Program-made: the position numbers and the translations under genes
Notes under the pieces: model-generated
Seen by the model: the letters and a program-made list of their open reading frames with translations, nothing else
Databases searched by the model: none
What the model was told of the DNA's origin: nothing
Shown: one piece after another, positions 30,936 to 39,293 of the stretch
How the letters are laid out: every line of letters starts with the position of its first letter
How positions within the stretch are numbered: position 1 is the stretch's first letter
Assembly: GCA_052387955.1 (NCBI GenBank)
Contig: JBQTIQ010000011.1
Coordinates: 5,326-69,325, forward strand
DNA from: JBQTIQ01 sp052387955
Lineage (GTDB): Bacteria; Actinomycetota; Acidimicrobiia; Acidimicrobiales; JACDCH01
Reading direction: 5' to 3'
DNA: 64,000 nt

Positions 30936-30973
30936 CCGTGCATCGCCACTCCGCCGCCAGCGGCGGTGCACGA
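30936..30973 (-). terminator. Terminator of the osmoprotectant operon
   Basis: CCGCCG-CCAG-CGGCGG (30951-30966) forms a hairpin extended by an outer stem CGTGCA/TGCACG (30937-30942 with 30967-30972). It starts 19 nt beyond the stop codon of the osmoprotectant-binding gene. Confidence 0.6.
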
Positions 30974-30991
30974 CGGTCGGCCGGGGGCGGG

Positions 30992-32008
30992 CTACACGTT
31001 GAAGTCCAGGCCGTAGGTGCCCTTGAGGCCCTCGAGGCAGAACGGGCGCTGGGGGCATTCGGGCGGGCCGCCGAGGACGAGCGCCTCGGTGACGCCGGCC
31101 AGGTCCGAGACCGTCTCGAGACCGAAGCGGTCAGCCGTCTCCTGGGTGACGACGAACGTGTTGACGCTGTCGGCCGGCGCCGGCTCGGTCAGGGTGATGC
31201 CTTTGGGGCCGGCCAGGGCCCGGGCCTCAGCGACGGTGTCGTCGAGGTCGGCGGTGGCGTTACCGCCGTAGAAGGTCAGCAGGGTGCCCACGAACTCGGG
31301 GACGAGGTCGAGCTCGCCGCTCTCCAGCGCCGGCAGGTAGGCCTCCCGGGCACCGAACTGGGGCTTGTAGTCGACCGTCACGCCCGCCGCGGCGAGGGCC
31401 TGGCCGTAGACCTGGGCCGCGATCTCCGATTCGGCGAAGTTGGCGCTGCCGACGACCATCGTGCCGGTGGCCGTCAGCTCGCCGGGCAGAGCGGCCTGGG
31501 TGAGGAACGTGCCGGCGACGTCGTCGGGGTTCTGGCCGTCGATGGAGACCGCCTGCACCAGCTCCTGCACCGCCTCCACGGTGAGCTTCTCGCTCACCAC
31601 GTCGAGCACGGCGACGACCTCGGGGGAGGCCGAGTCGGTACGCACCGCGGGCACGAAGTTGTCGACCGGCTGCAGCTCCCTGTCGTCCTCGAGGGCCACC
31701 CAGTCGTTCTTGGGGATGGCGCCGTCGGAGGAGTCCAGCAGGGCGATGTCGATGTCGCCCTTCTCCAGCGCCGCCTTGGTGAGCGGGCCTCCGGTGTCGA
31801 GGGCGACGAAGGAGAACGTCGCCCCCGAGGGCGGCGCCGAGGACGAATCGCTCCCCGACGCTTGCGAGCCGTTGTCCGGGCCCGATGGCGAGCTCTCCTC
31901 GCTGTCGTCGCCGCAGCCGGCGAAGACGAGGGCGGCGGCGACTGCCAACGCGATCATCCTGCGGGGCGATCGCCCTTCGGAGAACCGGGCGCTACGTGAT
32001 CGTCTCAT
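30992..32008 (-). CDS. OpuC/OsmF-type osmoprotectant-binding lipoprotein with circularly permuted domain order
   Basis: A 338-residue binding lipoprotein (lipobox VFAGC, Cys 32) for glycine betaine, choline or similar. Family members normally begin the mature protein with VGSANF-type sequence and end with the block that starts LDxGGPLT. Here the order is reversed. The usual C-terminal block (LDTGGPLT ... VAGTFLTQAAL) is at about 69-174. It is followed by the linker PGELTATG and the usual N-terminal block (MVVGSANFAESEI ... GLKGTYGLDFNV) at 184-338. Nothing seems lost at either end. ATG 32008 with GGAAGG 8 nt upstream is preferred over TTG 32014. It is the last gene of the permease operon. Confidence 0.85.
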   Translation of the reverse strand: MRRSRSARFSEGRSPRRMIALAVAAALVFAGCGDDSEESSPSGPDNGSQASGSDSSSAPPSGATFSFVALDTGGPLTKAALEKGDIDIALLDSSDGAIPKNDWVALEDDRELQPVDNFVPAVRTDSASPEVVAVLDVVSEKLTVEAVQELVQAVSIDGQNPDDVAGTFLTQAALPGELTATGTMVVGSANFAESEIAAQVYGQALAAAGVTVDYKPQFGAREAYLPALESGELDLVPEFVGTLLTFYGGNATADLDDTVAEARALAGPKGITLTEPAPADSVNTFVVTQETADRFGLETVSDLAGVTEALVLGGPPECPQRPFCLEGLKGTYGLDFNV

Positions 32009-32021
32009 GGTCAATGCCTTC

Positions 32022-32771
32022 CTACGGGGACGGTGTCGCGACCACGGCGGCCGCTCTCGTCGCTGCCAGCTCTGAGCGCATTCCTCGGGGCGTGAGCCGG
32101 CGCTGGGCCAGGCCCAGCACCACCTCGGTCGCCAACGAGAGCGCGGCCACGAGCAGTGCGCCGACGAAGATCTGGGTGTTCTGTTGGGCGGGCGTGGGTA
32201 GCGAACGCCCGTCGATGATGTAGCGGCCGAGGCCGCCGGCGCCGACGAAGGCGGCGATGGTGGCGGTGGCCACGACCTGGACCGAGGCGGTGCGCACGCC
32301 GGCCATCAGTAAGGGGACGGCCATGGGGAGCTCGACGCGCCGCAGGACCTCGGCGTCGGTCATACCCATGCCCCGGGCCGAGTCGCGGGCCTCGTCGGCG
32401 ACGTCCGCCACCGCGGTGTAGGCGTTGGTGACCAAGGGCGGCACGGCCAACGCCACCAGGGCGACGAAGGTCGTGAACGAGCCGATCACCGGCAGCGCGA
32501 GGAGGCCGAACATCTGGGTCCCGAGCACGAGGATGGCGAAGCTGGGGATGGCCCGGCCGATGTTGGACAGGTTGGTGGCCACCGCCCCGTACCGACGTTT
32601 GTGGCCGAGCCACACCGCCGGCGGGAGCGCCAGCACACAGGCTGCGGCCACGGCGCACAGCGAGTACTGCAGGTGTTCGCCCAACCGGGCGGGTACGCCG
32701 AAGTCGCCCCGCCAGTGGGCGGGGTCGTTGAGCCAGGTGCCCACGTCGCCGAAGAGGCCGGCGAACGTCAC
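32022..32771 (-). CDS. Osmoprotectant ABC transporter permease (second)
   Basis: A 249-residue permease of the OpuCB/OpuCD family with about five to six helices. The EAA loop reads EARDSARGMGMTDAEVLRRVELP, and ATIAAFVGAGGLGRYIIDG is typical of this group. The GTG at 32771 overlaps the stop codon of the first permease (GTGA). With the first permease it should form the heterodimeric pore. The binding-protein gene follows after 13 bp. Confidence 0.88.
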   Translation of the reverse strand: MTFAGLFGDVGTWLNDPAHWRGDFGVPARLGEHLQYSLCAVAAACVLALPPAVWLGHKRRYGAVATNLSNIGRAIPSFAILVLGTQMFGLLALPVIGSFTTFVALVALAVPPLVTNAYTAVADVADEARDSARGMGMTDAEVLRRVELPMAVPLLMAGVRTASVQVVATATIAAFVGAGGLGRYIIDGRSLPTPAQQNTQIFVGALLVAALSLATEVVLGLAQRRLTPRGMRSELAATRAAAVVATPSP

Positions 32772-33457
32772 CTCGCCCGCCGGTCGGCACGGTTGGCTGC
32801 GTCGGCGGTGGCCCATGGGCTCAGCAGCCGTTGTGCCGCCAGGAGGGCCACGTCGACCACGACCGCCAGCGCGACCGACAGGGCGATCCCGACGGTGATG
32901 GCGGTCCGGATGGGCCGGTTCTGGCCGACGTAGATGAGGTTTCCGAGGCTGGGGATGGCGAGCAGCCCGGCCACCGCGGCGAGGCCGATGGTGGTGACGG
33001 TAGCCACGCGGACGCCGGCGACGATGGCCGGTAGGGCCAACGGCAGCTCGACCCGCAACAGCCGGCGGAGCCGGCCGTAGCCCATGCCGTCGGCCGCGTC
33101 GCGCACCTCGGCGGGAACCCCGTCGAGGCCTTCCACCACGTTGCGCAACAGGATCAGCAGCGTGTAGCCGGTCAGCGGTATGAGCGCGGTCGTCCGGGAC
33201 AGCCCGGTGACGGGGATGAGGAGGGCGAAGGCAGCCAGCGACGGGACCGTGTACAGCACCCCGGTCACCGCCAGCGATGGCGGGTAGAGCCATCGCCATC
33301 TCGCCGCCGCGATGCCCAGGGGCAGGGCGATGGCCAGGCCGATCCCCACTGCCATAGCGGTGAGGGCGATGTGCTCGGTGAGCGACGATGAGATCAGGTC
33401 GGTGTTGCGGCCCACCCAGTCCCACCACAGCCAGCGATCGACGTTGCTGGCCAGCAC
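32768..33457 (-). CDS. Osmoprotectant ABC transporter permease (first)
   Basis: A 229-residue permease of the OpuCB/OpuCD family. The EAA loop is EVRDAADGMGYGRLRRLLRVELPLALP, and VAGLLAIPSLGNLIYVGQ is the counterpart of the GxGGLG loop. It begins with GTG 33457; TAGCCT lies 7 nt upstream (leaderless). The ATPase gene is divergent, sharing a 69-bp promoter gap. The two permeases are clearly paralogous. Confidence 0.88.
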   Translation of the reverse strand: MLASNVDRWLWWDWVGRNTDLISSSLTEHIALTAMAVGIGLAIALPLGIAAARWRWLYPPSLAVTGVLYTVPSLAAFALLIPVTGLSRTTALIPLTGYTLLILLRNVVEGLDGVPAEVRDAADGMGYGRLRRLLRVELPLALPAIVAGVRVATVTTIGLAAVAGLLAIPSLGNLIYVGQNRPIRTAITVGIALSVALAVVVDVALLAAQRLLSPWATADAANRADRRAR

Positions 33458-33464
33458 CGGGCCG

Positions 33465-33470
33465 AGGCTA
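33465..33470 (-). promoter_or_regulatory. -10 box TAGCCT of the permease operon (leaderless)
   Basis: TAGCCT on the minus strand ends 7 nt before the GTG start at 33457. Confidence 0.55.
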
Positions 33471-33513
33471 TCGCCGTGGCCCTCTGGGGGCCGGGGGGAC
33501 GCAGCCCCCCAGC

Positions 33514-33519
33514 TAGCGT
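33514..33519 (+). promoter_or_regulatory. -10 box TAGCGT of the osmoprotectant ATPase gene (leaderless)
   Basis: TAGCGT ends 7 nt before the TTG start at 33527. An inverted repeat CTGGGGG/CCCCCAG (33484-33490, 33506-33512) lies just upstream. The 15-nt context is identical to the orn promoter. Confidence 0.55.
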
Positions 33520-33526
33520 TGCGCTC

Positions 33527-34633
33527 TTGATCCGGCTCGATCGGGTGTCGAAGCGGTACCCGAACGGGCAGGTGGCGGTGCGGGAGCTGTCGCTCGATGT
33601 CCCCGACGGTGAGATCTGTGTGCTGGTGGGCCCGTCCGGGTGCGGGAAGACCACGACCATGCGGATGATCAACCGGCTCATAGAACCGACGTCAGGACGC
33701 ATCGAGATCGACGGCGAGGACGTCACCGCCGCAGACCCGGTACAGCTCCGCCGGCGTATCGGCTACGTGATCCAGCAGGTGGGCCTGTTCCCCCATCAGA
33801 CGGTGGCCGAGAACGTCGCCACCGTGCCCCGGCTGTTGCGCTGGCCCAAGCCCAAGGTGACGGCCCGGGTCGACGAGCTGCTGGCGCTGGTGGGCCTCGA
33901 CCCGGCCACGTTCCGGGACCGGTACCCCAACCAGCTCTCGGGGGGGCAGCGCCAGCGAGTGGGGGTGGCCCGGGCACTCGGCGCCGATCCTCCCGTGCTG
34001 TTGATGGACGAGCCCTTCGGGGCCATCGACCCGATCAGCCGCGAACGCCTGCAGGACGAGTTCCTGCGCCTGCAGGCCGAGGTCCGCAAGACCGTCGTGT
34101 TCGTGACCCACGACGTCGACGAGGCGGTGAAGCTCGGCGACCGCATCGCCATCCTCGCCGAAGGCGGCGAGCTGGCCCAGTACGCCACGCCGGCCGAGGT
34201 CCTCGCCCGGCCCGCCAGCGACTTCGTGGCTGGTTTCGTCGGCGACGACCGGGCGGTGAAGCGGCTGCGGGTCGCCGGCTTTTCGATCTCGGACCTCGAC
34301 CAGCCCGTGACCGTGGGGCACGACCTCGACGTCGCCACCGCCCGTGGCACCCTCGAGGACGCCGACGCGGCCTTCGCCCTCGTCGTCGACGACGACCGCC
34401 GCATCGTCGGCTGGGTGACGGCGGCGGCGTTGGCCGGCGCCTCCGGGCCGGTATCGGGCGTACTGGCGCCGGCGCCGGCCCGGGTGAGCGTCGGGGCGTC
34501 GCTGCGCGAGGCGCTGAGCGAGCTGTTGCTGTACGACTCGGGCTTCGTCGCCGTGGTCGACGAGCACCGACGACTGTGCGGGGTACTGACGCCGGAGACG
34601 CTCTACGCCGCCGTGCGACGTTCCCAGCCCTGA
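33527..34633 (+). CDS. opuCA: Osmoprotectant ABC transporter ATPase with CBS domains (OpuCA-like)
   Basis: A 368-residue ATPase. Walker A is GPSGCGKTTTM near residue 36, the signature LSGGQRQRVGVARAL, Walker B LLMDEPFGAID and the switch VFVTHDVDEA. Two CBS domains fill the last 120 residues (DADAAFALVVDDDRRIVGWV; DSGFVAVVDEHRRLCGVL), as in OpuCA, where they sense ionic strength or nucleotides. The start is TTG 33527, in frame, with a leaderless -10 box 7 nt before it. It is transcribed divergently from the permease/binding-protein genes. Substrate is most likely betaine or choline. Confidence 0.9.
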   Translation: MIRLDRVSKRYPNGQVAVRELSLDVPDGEICVLVGPSGCGKTTTMRMINRLIEPTSGRIEIDGEDVTAADPVQLRRRIGYVIQQVGLFPHQTVAENVATVPRLLRWPKPKVTARVDELLALVGLDPATFRDRYPNQLSGGQRQRVGVARALGADPPVLLMDEPFGAIDPISRERLQDEFLRLQAEVRKTVVFVTHDVDEAVKLGDRIAILAEGGELAQYATPAEVLARPASDFVAGFVGDDRAVKRLRVAGFSISDLDQPVTVGHDLDVATARGTLEDADAAFALVVDDDRRIVGWVTAAALAGASGPVSGVLAPAPARVSVGASLREALSELLLYDSGFVAVVDEHRRLCGVLTPETLYAAVRRSQP

Positions 34634-34879
34634 CGTGTCGCCCTCACTCGGTCGCTTCGCTCCCTCCGTTCAGGCGAGTTCAGATGGCGCCCGCCTCCGA
34701 CGGGCTCGAACGCCTGCGAGCGGCGAAGCCGCCCTCCGGCGGATATGCGGGGGTGCCCCCCGCACCCCCTGCGGCTGCGCCGTACAGGACGGGCACGCAG
34801 CGGATCACCGCCATCCCGAGGCCCTCACGAGCGAGCCTCCGTACGCCGCCCGACATCCTCCTGTCGGAGCAGCGCGTTT
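34634..34879. other. Intergenic gap with repeat copy B
   Basis: Non-coding. It starts with a CGCTTCGCTCC motif (34653-34663) and then holds copy B of the dispersed repeat. No gene or promoter stands out; the flanking genes converge. Confidence 0.5.
34686..34790 (+). repeat. Dispersed 105-bp intergenic repeat, copy B
   Basis: Aligns with copy C (49022-49127) in the same orientation and with copy A (5174-5280) in reverse. It is about 105 bp, very G+C-rich, and has inverted repeats GGGGGTGCCCCCC and GCCGCCCTCCGGCGG-like cores. Confidence 0.85.
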
Positions 34880-36196
34880 TCAGCCGATCGTCGTGGTCCC
34901 GCCCATGTAGGGGTGCAGGACTTCGGGAAGCTGGATCGAGCCGTCGGGACGACGGTGGGTCTCGACCAGCGCCGCCCAGACCCGGGGCCAGGCCAGCGCC
35001 GAACCGTTGACGGTGTGGGCGATCTCGGTGGCAGGACCCCGGTCGTCCCGGCCGGCGCCGGGGGCACGGCGGTAGCGGACGTTGGCCCGGCGGGCCTGGA
35101 AGTCGCCGTACCAGGACACCGAGGAGACCTCGAGCCAACGGTCGACCCCGGGGGCGTACACCTCGACGTCGAAGGTGCGGGCGCTCGAGAACCCGAGGTC
35201 GCCGGCGCACAGGTCGAGCACCCGGTAGGCCAGCCCGAGGTCGGCCACGAGGGCGATGGCCCGCTCGAGGATGTCGTGGTGGGCCGCCGGCGCCTGCTCG
35301 GCGGTGGCATAGGCGAAGAGCTCGACCTTGTCGAACTCGTGGCTGCGCAGGAGGCCCCGAGTGTCGGCGCCGGCTGATCCCGCCTCCCGGCGGAAACACG
35401 GCGTGTAGGCGCAGAAGCGAGCCGGCAGGGCGGCCTCGTCGAGGACCTCGTCACGGTGCATCGAGGTGAGCGGCACCTCGGCGGTGGGGATGGCCCACAA
35501 GTCGTCGCGCTCGAGGTGATAGGCGTCGTCGGAGAACTTGGGCAGGTGCCCCGTCGAGGTCATCGTCTCCGTCCGCACCAGCGTCGGGGGCCGGACCTCC
35601 TGGTAGCCGTCGGCGCCGGCGCTGTGACGGTCGAGCGCGAGCTGGGTCAACGCCCGCACGAGCCGGGCGCCGAGACCGCGGTACATGACGAACATCGAGC
35701 CCGAGAGCTTGGTGGCCCGGTCGAGGTCGAGCAGGCCGAGGGCGGCGCCGATGTCCCAGTGGGGCACCCGCTGGTGCTCGCCGTAGCCGCCGGGTTTGTA
35801 ACCGGTCACGGACAGGACCGGGTTGTCGTCGGCGCCCGCACCGTCGGGGGCCTCGGCCGACGGCAGGTTGGGGACCCGCAACAGCACGGCCCGGGCCTGC
35901 TCGGCCAGGGCGTCGTGGCGGGCGGCAAGCTCGGACTCCCGCTGGCCGAGGTCACGGCTCTGGGCCTGCAGGGCCTCGGCGTCGTCGGGGCGGCCCGAAG
36001 CGCGCATGCGGCCGACGTCCTTGGAGATGGCCTTGACCTGGGCCCGCAGCGCGTCGCGCTCGGCGACGACCTCCCGCTGTTGGCGGTCGAGCCCGGCGAC
36101 GACGTCGAGCTCGGCCGCCACCGACGGGTCGCCCCGCCGCGCCAGCGCGGCCTTCACCCCGTCGAGGTCGGAACGGATCCGGCGGACGTCGAGCAC
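34880..36196 (-). CDS. serS: Seryl-tRNA synthetase
   Basis: The 438-residue class II synthetase charges tRNA-Ser. Residues about 1-110 are the long coiled-coil arm that grips the tRNA (LDVRRIRSDLDGVKAAL ...). Motif 2 is FRREAGSAG with DTRGLLRSHEF, and the motif 3 region reads NGSALAWPRVWAALVE (the usual motif-3 Arg is present). It starts with GTG 36196, and TAGCCT is 6 nt upstream (leaderless). Length and domain order are normal. Confidence 0.95.
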   Translation of the reverse strand: MLDVRRIRSDLDGVKAALARRGDPSVAAELDVVAGLDRQQREVVAERDALRAQVKAISKDVGRMRASGRPDDAEALQAQSRDLGQRESELAARHDALAEQARAVLLRVPNLPSAEAPDGAGADDNPVLSVTGYKPGGYGEHQRVPHWDIGAALGLLDLDRATKLSGSMFVMYRGLGARLVRALTQLALDRHSAGADGYQEVRPPTLVRTETMTSTGHLPKFSDDAYHLERDDLWAIPTAEVPLTSMHRDEVLDEAALPARFCAYTPCFRREAGSAGADTRGLLRSHEFDKVELFAYATAEQAPAAHHDILERAIALVADLGLAYRVLDLCAGDLGFSSARTFDVEVYAPGVDRWLEVSSVSWYGDFQARRANVRYRRAPGAGRDDRGPATEIAHTVNGSALAWPRVWAALVETHRRPDGSIQLPEVLHPYMGGTTTIG

Positions 36197-36202
36197 CCCG
36201 GG

Positions 36203-36208
36203 AGGCTA
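36203..36208 (-). promoter_or_regulatory. -10 box TAGCCT of serS (leaderless)
   Basis: TAGCCT on the minus strand ends 6 nt before the GTG start codon at 36196. Confidence 0.55.
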
Positions 36209-36285
36209 CAAAGAGCCGCCCGCGCTGCCGGCACCCGTTCCGATGGAGCCGGGCGTCGGGACAGCCAGTAGCTTCGCCCCTTCGT

Positions 36286-37263
36286 ATGCCGGCGATCGAG
36301 GTGGCCCGGTTGGCCGTCCGGTTCGGCGACGTGCAGGCCGTGGCCGGGGTCTCCTTCACCGTCGACAACGGCGAGGTGGTGGCCCTGCTGGGACCCAACG
36401 GCGCCGGCAAGACGACGACTGTCGAGACCCTGGAGGGGTACCGGTCACCGACCTCGGGGACGGTCCGGGTGCTCGGTCTCGACCCGGTGGCCGACCACGG
36501 CGCCCTGGCCCCCAAGGTCGGGGTCATGTTGCAGGAGGGTGGCGTGTACCCCGGCATCCGTCCCCTCGAGGCCGTCGAGCTGTTCGCGTCGTACTACGAC
36601 CGTCCCGCCGATCCGGTCGAGCTGCTGGAGCGGGTGGGGCTGGGCGAGCGGCGGTCGGTGGCCTGCCGGCGGTTGTCGGGAGGCGAACGGCAACGGTTGT
36701 CGCTGGCGCTGGCGCTGGTGGGCCAGCCCGAGGTGGCCTTCCTCGACGAGCCGACGGCGGGCATCGACGTCACCGGCCGCCGGCTCGTCCGCGCCGTGAT
36801 CGGCGAACTGCGCCGCCGCGCCGCCGTGTTGGTCACCACCCACGACCTCGACGAAGCCGAACGGATCGCCGACCGCATCGTGATCATCGACCGGGGACGG
36901 GTGCTGGTGAGCGGGACGCCGGCCGAGCTGGTGCGCTCCCCCGACGGCGGGGAGATCCTCTTCGCGGCGCGGCCCGGCCTCGACCGCATCGGCATGGGCC
37001 AGGCGTTGTCGGCGACCGTCGAGGAAATGTCGCCCGGCGAGTACCGGGCCGCCCTGGCGCCGACACCGTCGAACGTGGCCGCGCTCACCGCGTGGCTGGC
37101 CGAGCGCGACCTCGCGCTCGGCGACCTGCGGGCCGGGCGTCAACGGCTAGAGGACGTGTTCACCCGGCTCACCGAGGCCGACGCCGAGCCCCGGGAGGAT
37201 GCTGGCGCCGGCCCCAGGGCCGCGCCGGGCCACCGGGCCCGACGCCGGCGGCACCGGCGATGA
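36286..37263 (+). CDS. ABC exporter ATPase (ABC-2 type)
   Basis: A 325-residue ATPase of the drug/lipid exporter (DrrA/NatA-like) group. Walker A GPNGAGKTTT near residue 36, signature LSGGERQRLSLALAL, Walker B VAFLDEPTAGID, switch LVTTHDLDEA. The C-terminal 100 residues are the usual extension. It is co-transcribed with the permease gene (ATGA overlap). TAGCTT lies 11 nt before the ATG. Similar ABC-2 pairs lie beside the haem A/oxidase genes in other actinobacteria, but the cargo is not known. Confidence 0.88.
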   Translation: MPAIEVARLAVRFGDVQAVAGVSFTVDNGEVVALLGPNGAGKTTTVETLEGYRSPTSGTVRVLGLDPVADHGALAPKVGVMLQEGGVYPGIRPLEAVELFASYYDRPADPVELLERVGLGERRSVACRRLSGGERQRLSLALALVGQPEVAFLDEPTAGIDVTGRRLVRAVIGELRRRAAVLVTTHDLDEAERIADRIVIIDRGRVLVSGTPAELVRSPDGGEILFAARPGLDRIGMGQALSATVEEMSPGEYRAALAPTPSNVAALTAWLAERDLALGDLRAGRQRLEDVFTRLTEADAEPREDAGAGPRAAPGHRARRRRHRR

Positions 37264-37985
37264 GGGCGCTGGTCGCCCAGACCCGCACCGAGCTGGTGTT
37301 GACGCTGCGACGGGGTGAGTCGCTGTTGTTGGTGTTCGGCATCCCGCTGTTGCTGTTGGCGTTCTTCTCGGTCGTCGACGTGCTGCCCGTGGGCGACGCG
37401 GCCGAGCCCGTCGACTTCCTCGCCCCCGGCATCCTCGCCCTGGCCGTCATGTCGACCGGCATGGTCCAGCTGGCCATCGGCACCGGGTTCGAGCGCCAGT
37501 ACGGGGTGCTCAAGCGGTTGGGGGCCACCCCGCTGGGCCGCCCTCGTCTGCTGGCGGCGAAGACGCTGGCCATCGCCGCGGTGGAGGCCGTCCAGGTGCT
37601 GCTGGTGGTGGTGTTGGCGCTGCTGCTCGGCTGGTCGCCGGTGGCCGAGGCCGGGGCGGTGGTGGGCCTGGTGGTGCTGGGCACCGTCGCCTTCGCCGGC
37701 ATCGGCCTGCTCATGGCGGGCACGTTGCGGGGCGAGGTCACCCTGGCCGCTGCCAACGGCCTGTACCTGGTGCTGCTGCTCACCGGCGGCATGGTCTTTT
37801 CGGTGTCCGAGCTGCCGGCCGCGGTGCGGGTGGTGGCCGAGCTGTTGCCGGCGGCCGCCCTGGCCGACGGGCTTGCCGGCACCCTCAGCGGCACCGACTG
37901 GCACCCGGCCCGGGACTGGGCCGTGCTCGGCGCCTGGGCCGTGGTCGGCCCCGCCCTGGCGGCGCGCTACTTCCGCTGGGAGTAG
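37260..37985 (+). CDS. ABC-2 type transporter permease
   Basis: A 241-residue membrane protein with six hydrophobic helices, of the ABC-2 family. ERQYGVLKRLGATPLGRPRLLAAK is the cytosolic coupling segment typical of the group. It begins with ATG 37260, overlapping the ATPase stop codon (ATGA), and would form a homodimeric exporter with it. It converges on ctaG with a 13-bp gap. Confidence 0.88.
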   Translation: MRALVAQTRTELVLTLRRGESLLLVFGIPLLLLAFFSVVDVLPVGDAAEPVDFLAPGILALAVMSTGMVQLAIGTGFERQYGVLKRLGATPLGRPRLLAAKTLAIAAVEAVQVLLVVVLALLLGWSPVAEAGAVVGLVVLGTVAFAGIGLLMAGTLRGEVTLAAANGLYLVLLLTGGMVFSVSELPAAVRVVAELLPAAALADGLAGTLSGTDWHPARDWAVLGAWAVVGPALAARYFRWE

Positions 37986-37998
37986 GGGCGCGGCGCGG

Positions 37999-38895
37999 TC
38001 AGCTCTGCTCTGTGGGGGCGGGGACGCCGAGCCGGTCGAGGCGGTCGAGCTCGTCACGCACGTCGTCCCACGTCAAGACGTCCCGTTCGGTGACCAGTAC
38101 GCCGGCCCGGTCGGCGGCCTCGTGGCGGTGTGCCCACTTGAAGAAGAGGCTGAGGATGACCATCCACAGGAACGCGCCGGCGCCGAGCTTCATCAGAACG
38201 CCGGCGGCCTGCTGGTCGGTGACGGGCCCGACGCCCCACAGCTGGTAGGCGTGCTCGTAGGACGAGTAGATCGGGTTCTCGGCGAAGATCAGCCAGGCCG
38301 AGGGCACGGTGGGCACAATCGACTGCAGGAACAGGTACAGCATCTGGCCCGGCAGGGACAGGCGCAGTTCGGGCAGCGGGCCGCACACCGGCAGCCACAT
38401 CATCAGCGCCGACATGAACAACGCGGTGTGGACGAGGTAGTGGACCAGGGCGACGTCGATCGACAGGTTCACCAGCGCCGGCCAGTGGGTTGCCACGAAG
38501 ACGGCGTTGAAGACCAAGCCCGCCACCAGCGGCTTGAACAGGGCACGCAACCCCCGGCCCGCCAACGGCCCGCTCACGATGAGCCGGGCCAGCCATGGCG
38601 GCGTGGCCAGCAGGAAGAGGGGGGCGACGATCATCGACATCAACAGGTGCTGCACCATGTGCACGACCAGGAGCCCCTCCTCGGCCGTGTCGTGGACCGG
38701 CCAGTCGGCCGAGACCCACAGCAGCAAGATGGCGGTGACGAACCACGCCTTCTGACGTCGGGTGACGATCGGCGAGCCGTCCCGCACCACCTTGGGGCCG
38801 ATGACCCGTACCGCGTACAGGGCCAGGCCGACGATGCCGGCGATCAGCAGCCAGACCTCGGGGTGCGGCTGCCAGCGCCAGGGGTCGAACGTCAC
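37999..38895 (-). CDS. ctaG: Cytochrome c oxidase assembly protein CtaG (caa3 type)
   Basis: A 298-residue protein with about seven membrane helices of the bacterial caa3_CtaG family, needed to load copper into oxidase. Conserved His-rich segments are VVHMVQHLLMSM, THWPALVNLSIDVALVHYLVH and a Met/His pattern in the following helices. It starts with GTG 38895 and closes the minus-strand oxidase cluster. The cytoplasmic tail (WDDVRDELDRLDRLG) is helical. Confidence 0.9.
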   Translation of the reverse strand: MTFDPWRWQPHPEVWLLIAGIVGLALYAVRVIGPKVVRDGSPIVTRRQKAWFVTAILLLWVSADWPVHDTAEEGLLVVHMVQHLLMSMIVAPLFLLATPPWLARLIVSGPLAGRGLRALFKPLVAGLVFNAVFVATHWPALVNLSIDVALVHYLVHTALFMSALMMWLPVCGPLPELRLSLPGQMLYLFLQSIVPTVPSAWLIFAENPIYSSYEHAYQLWGVGPVTDQQAAGVLMKLGAGAFLWMVILSLFFKWAHRHEAADRAGVLVTERDVLTWDDVRDELDRLDRLGVPAPTEQS

Positions 38896-38937
38896 GACGC
38901 TCCGGCGGGCGGCGGCATCAGCGTCGGCCTCGGCCCG

Positions 38938-39276
38938 CTACACGAAGACGTGGAAGGTCATGAGCACGACGCAGTAGACGAACGTGGCCAGGGCCAGGCC
39001 GATGATGAAGAAGCGCCGGAACACCTTGCTGTCGAAGCGCAGGTGCATGAAGAACATGGCCACCGTGGCGAACTTGACCACCATCATCACCACCAGCGTG
39101 ACGAGCAGCAGCCCGAAGTTGTCGGTGAACGCCGGGATGTAGGAGACGGCGATCTCGGCCCCGGTGACCACGGCCAGGAACAGCGCCACGTAGACGTAGG
39201 TGAGGTCGGTGGGATGGGCGTGCCCGTGCTCGGCGTGGAGATCGGCCGGCGCCCCGTGGCTGGTGTCGGTGGCCAT
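38938..39276 (-). CDS. ctaF: Cytochrome c oxidase subunit IV (prokaryotic caa3/CoxD-like)
   Basis: A 112-residue protein with three membrane helices and a His-rich N-terminal tail (HAEHGHAHP). VVKFATVAMFFMHLRFDSKVFR is diagnostic for prokaryotic COX subunit IV. ATG 39276 is used; the frame runs on upstream without homology. It lies 17 bp after ctaE and 42 bp before ctaG in the same transcript. Confidence 0.88.
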   Translation of the reverse strand: MATDTSHGAPADLHAEHGHAHPTDLTYVYVALFLAVVTGAEIAVSYIPAFTDNFGLLLVTLVVMMVVKFATVAMFFMHLRFDSKVFRRFFIIGLALATFVYCVVLMTFHVFV

Positions 39277-39293
39277 GCGTGGGTGTGCCTCTC

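Noticed and set aside
30992..32008. Rearranged pseudogene of a binding protein
   Set aside because: Signal, both blocks, linker and operon position are intact with no frameshift, so a true permutation is more likely than a broken gene.
34880..36196. Serine tRNA synthetase paralogue lacking motif 3
   Set aside because: The motif-3 Arg is present in a slightly unusual context, and the tRNA-binding arm and motif 2 are normal.
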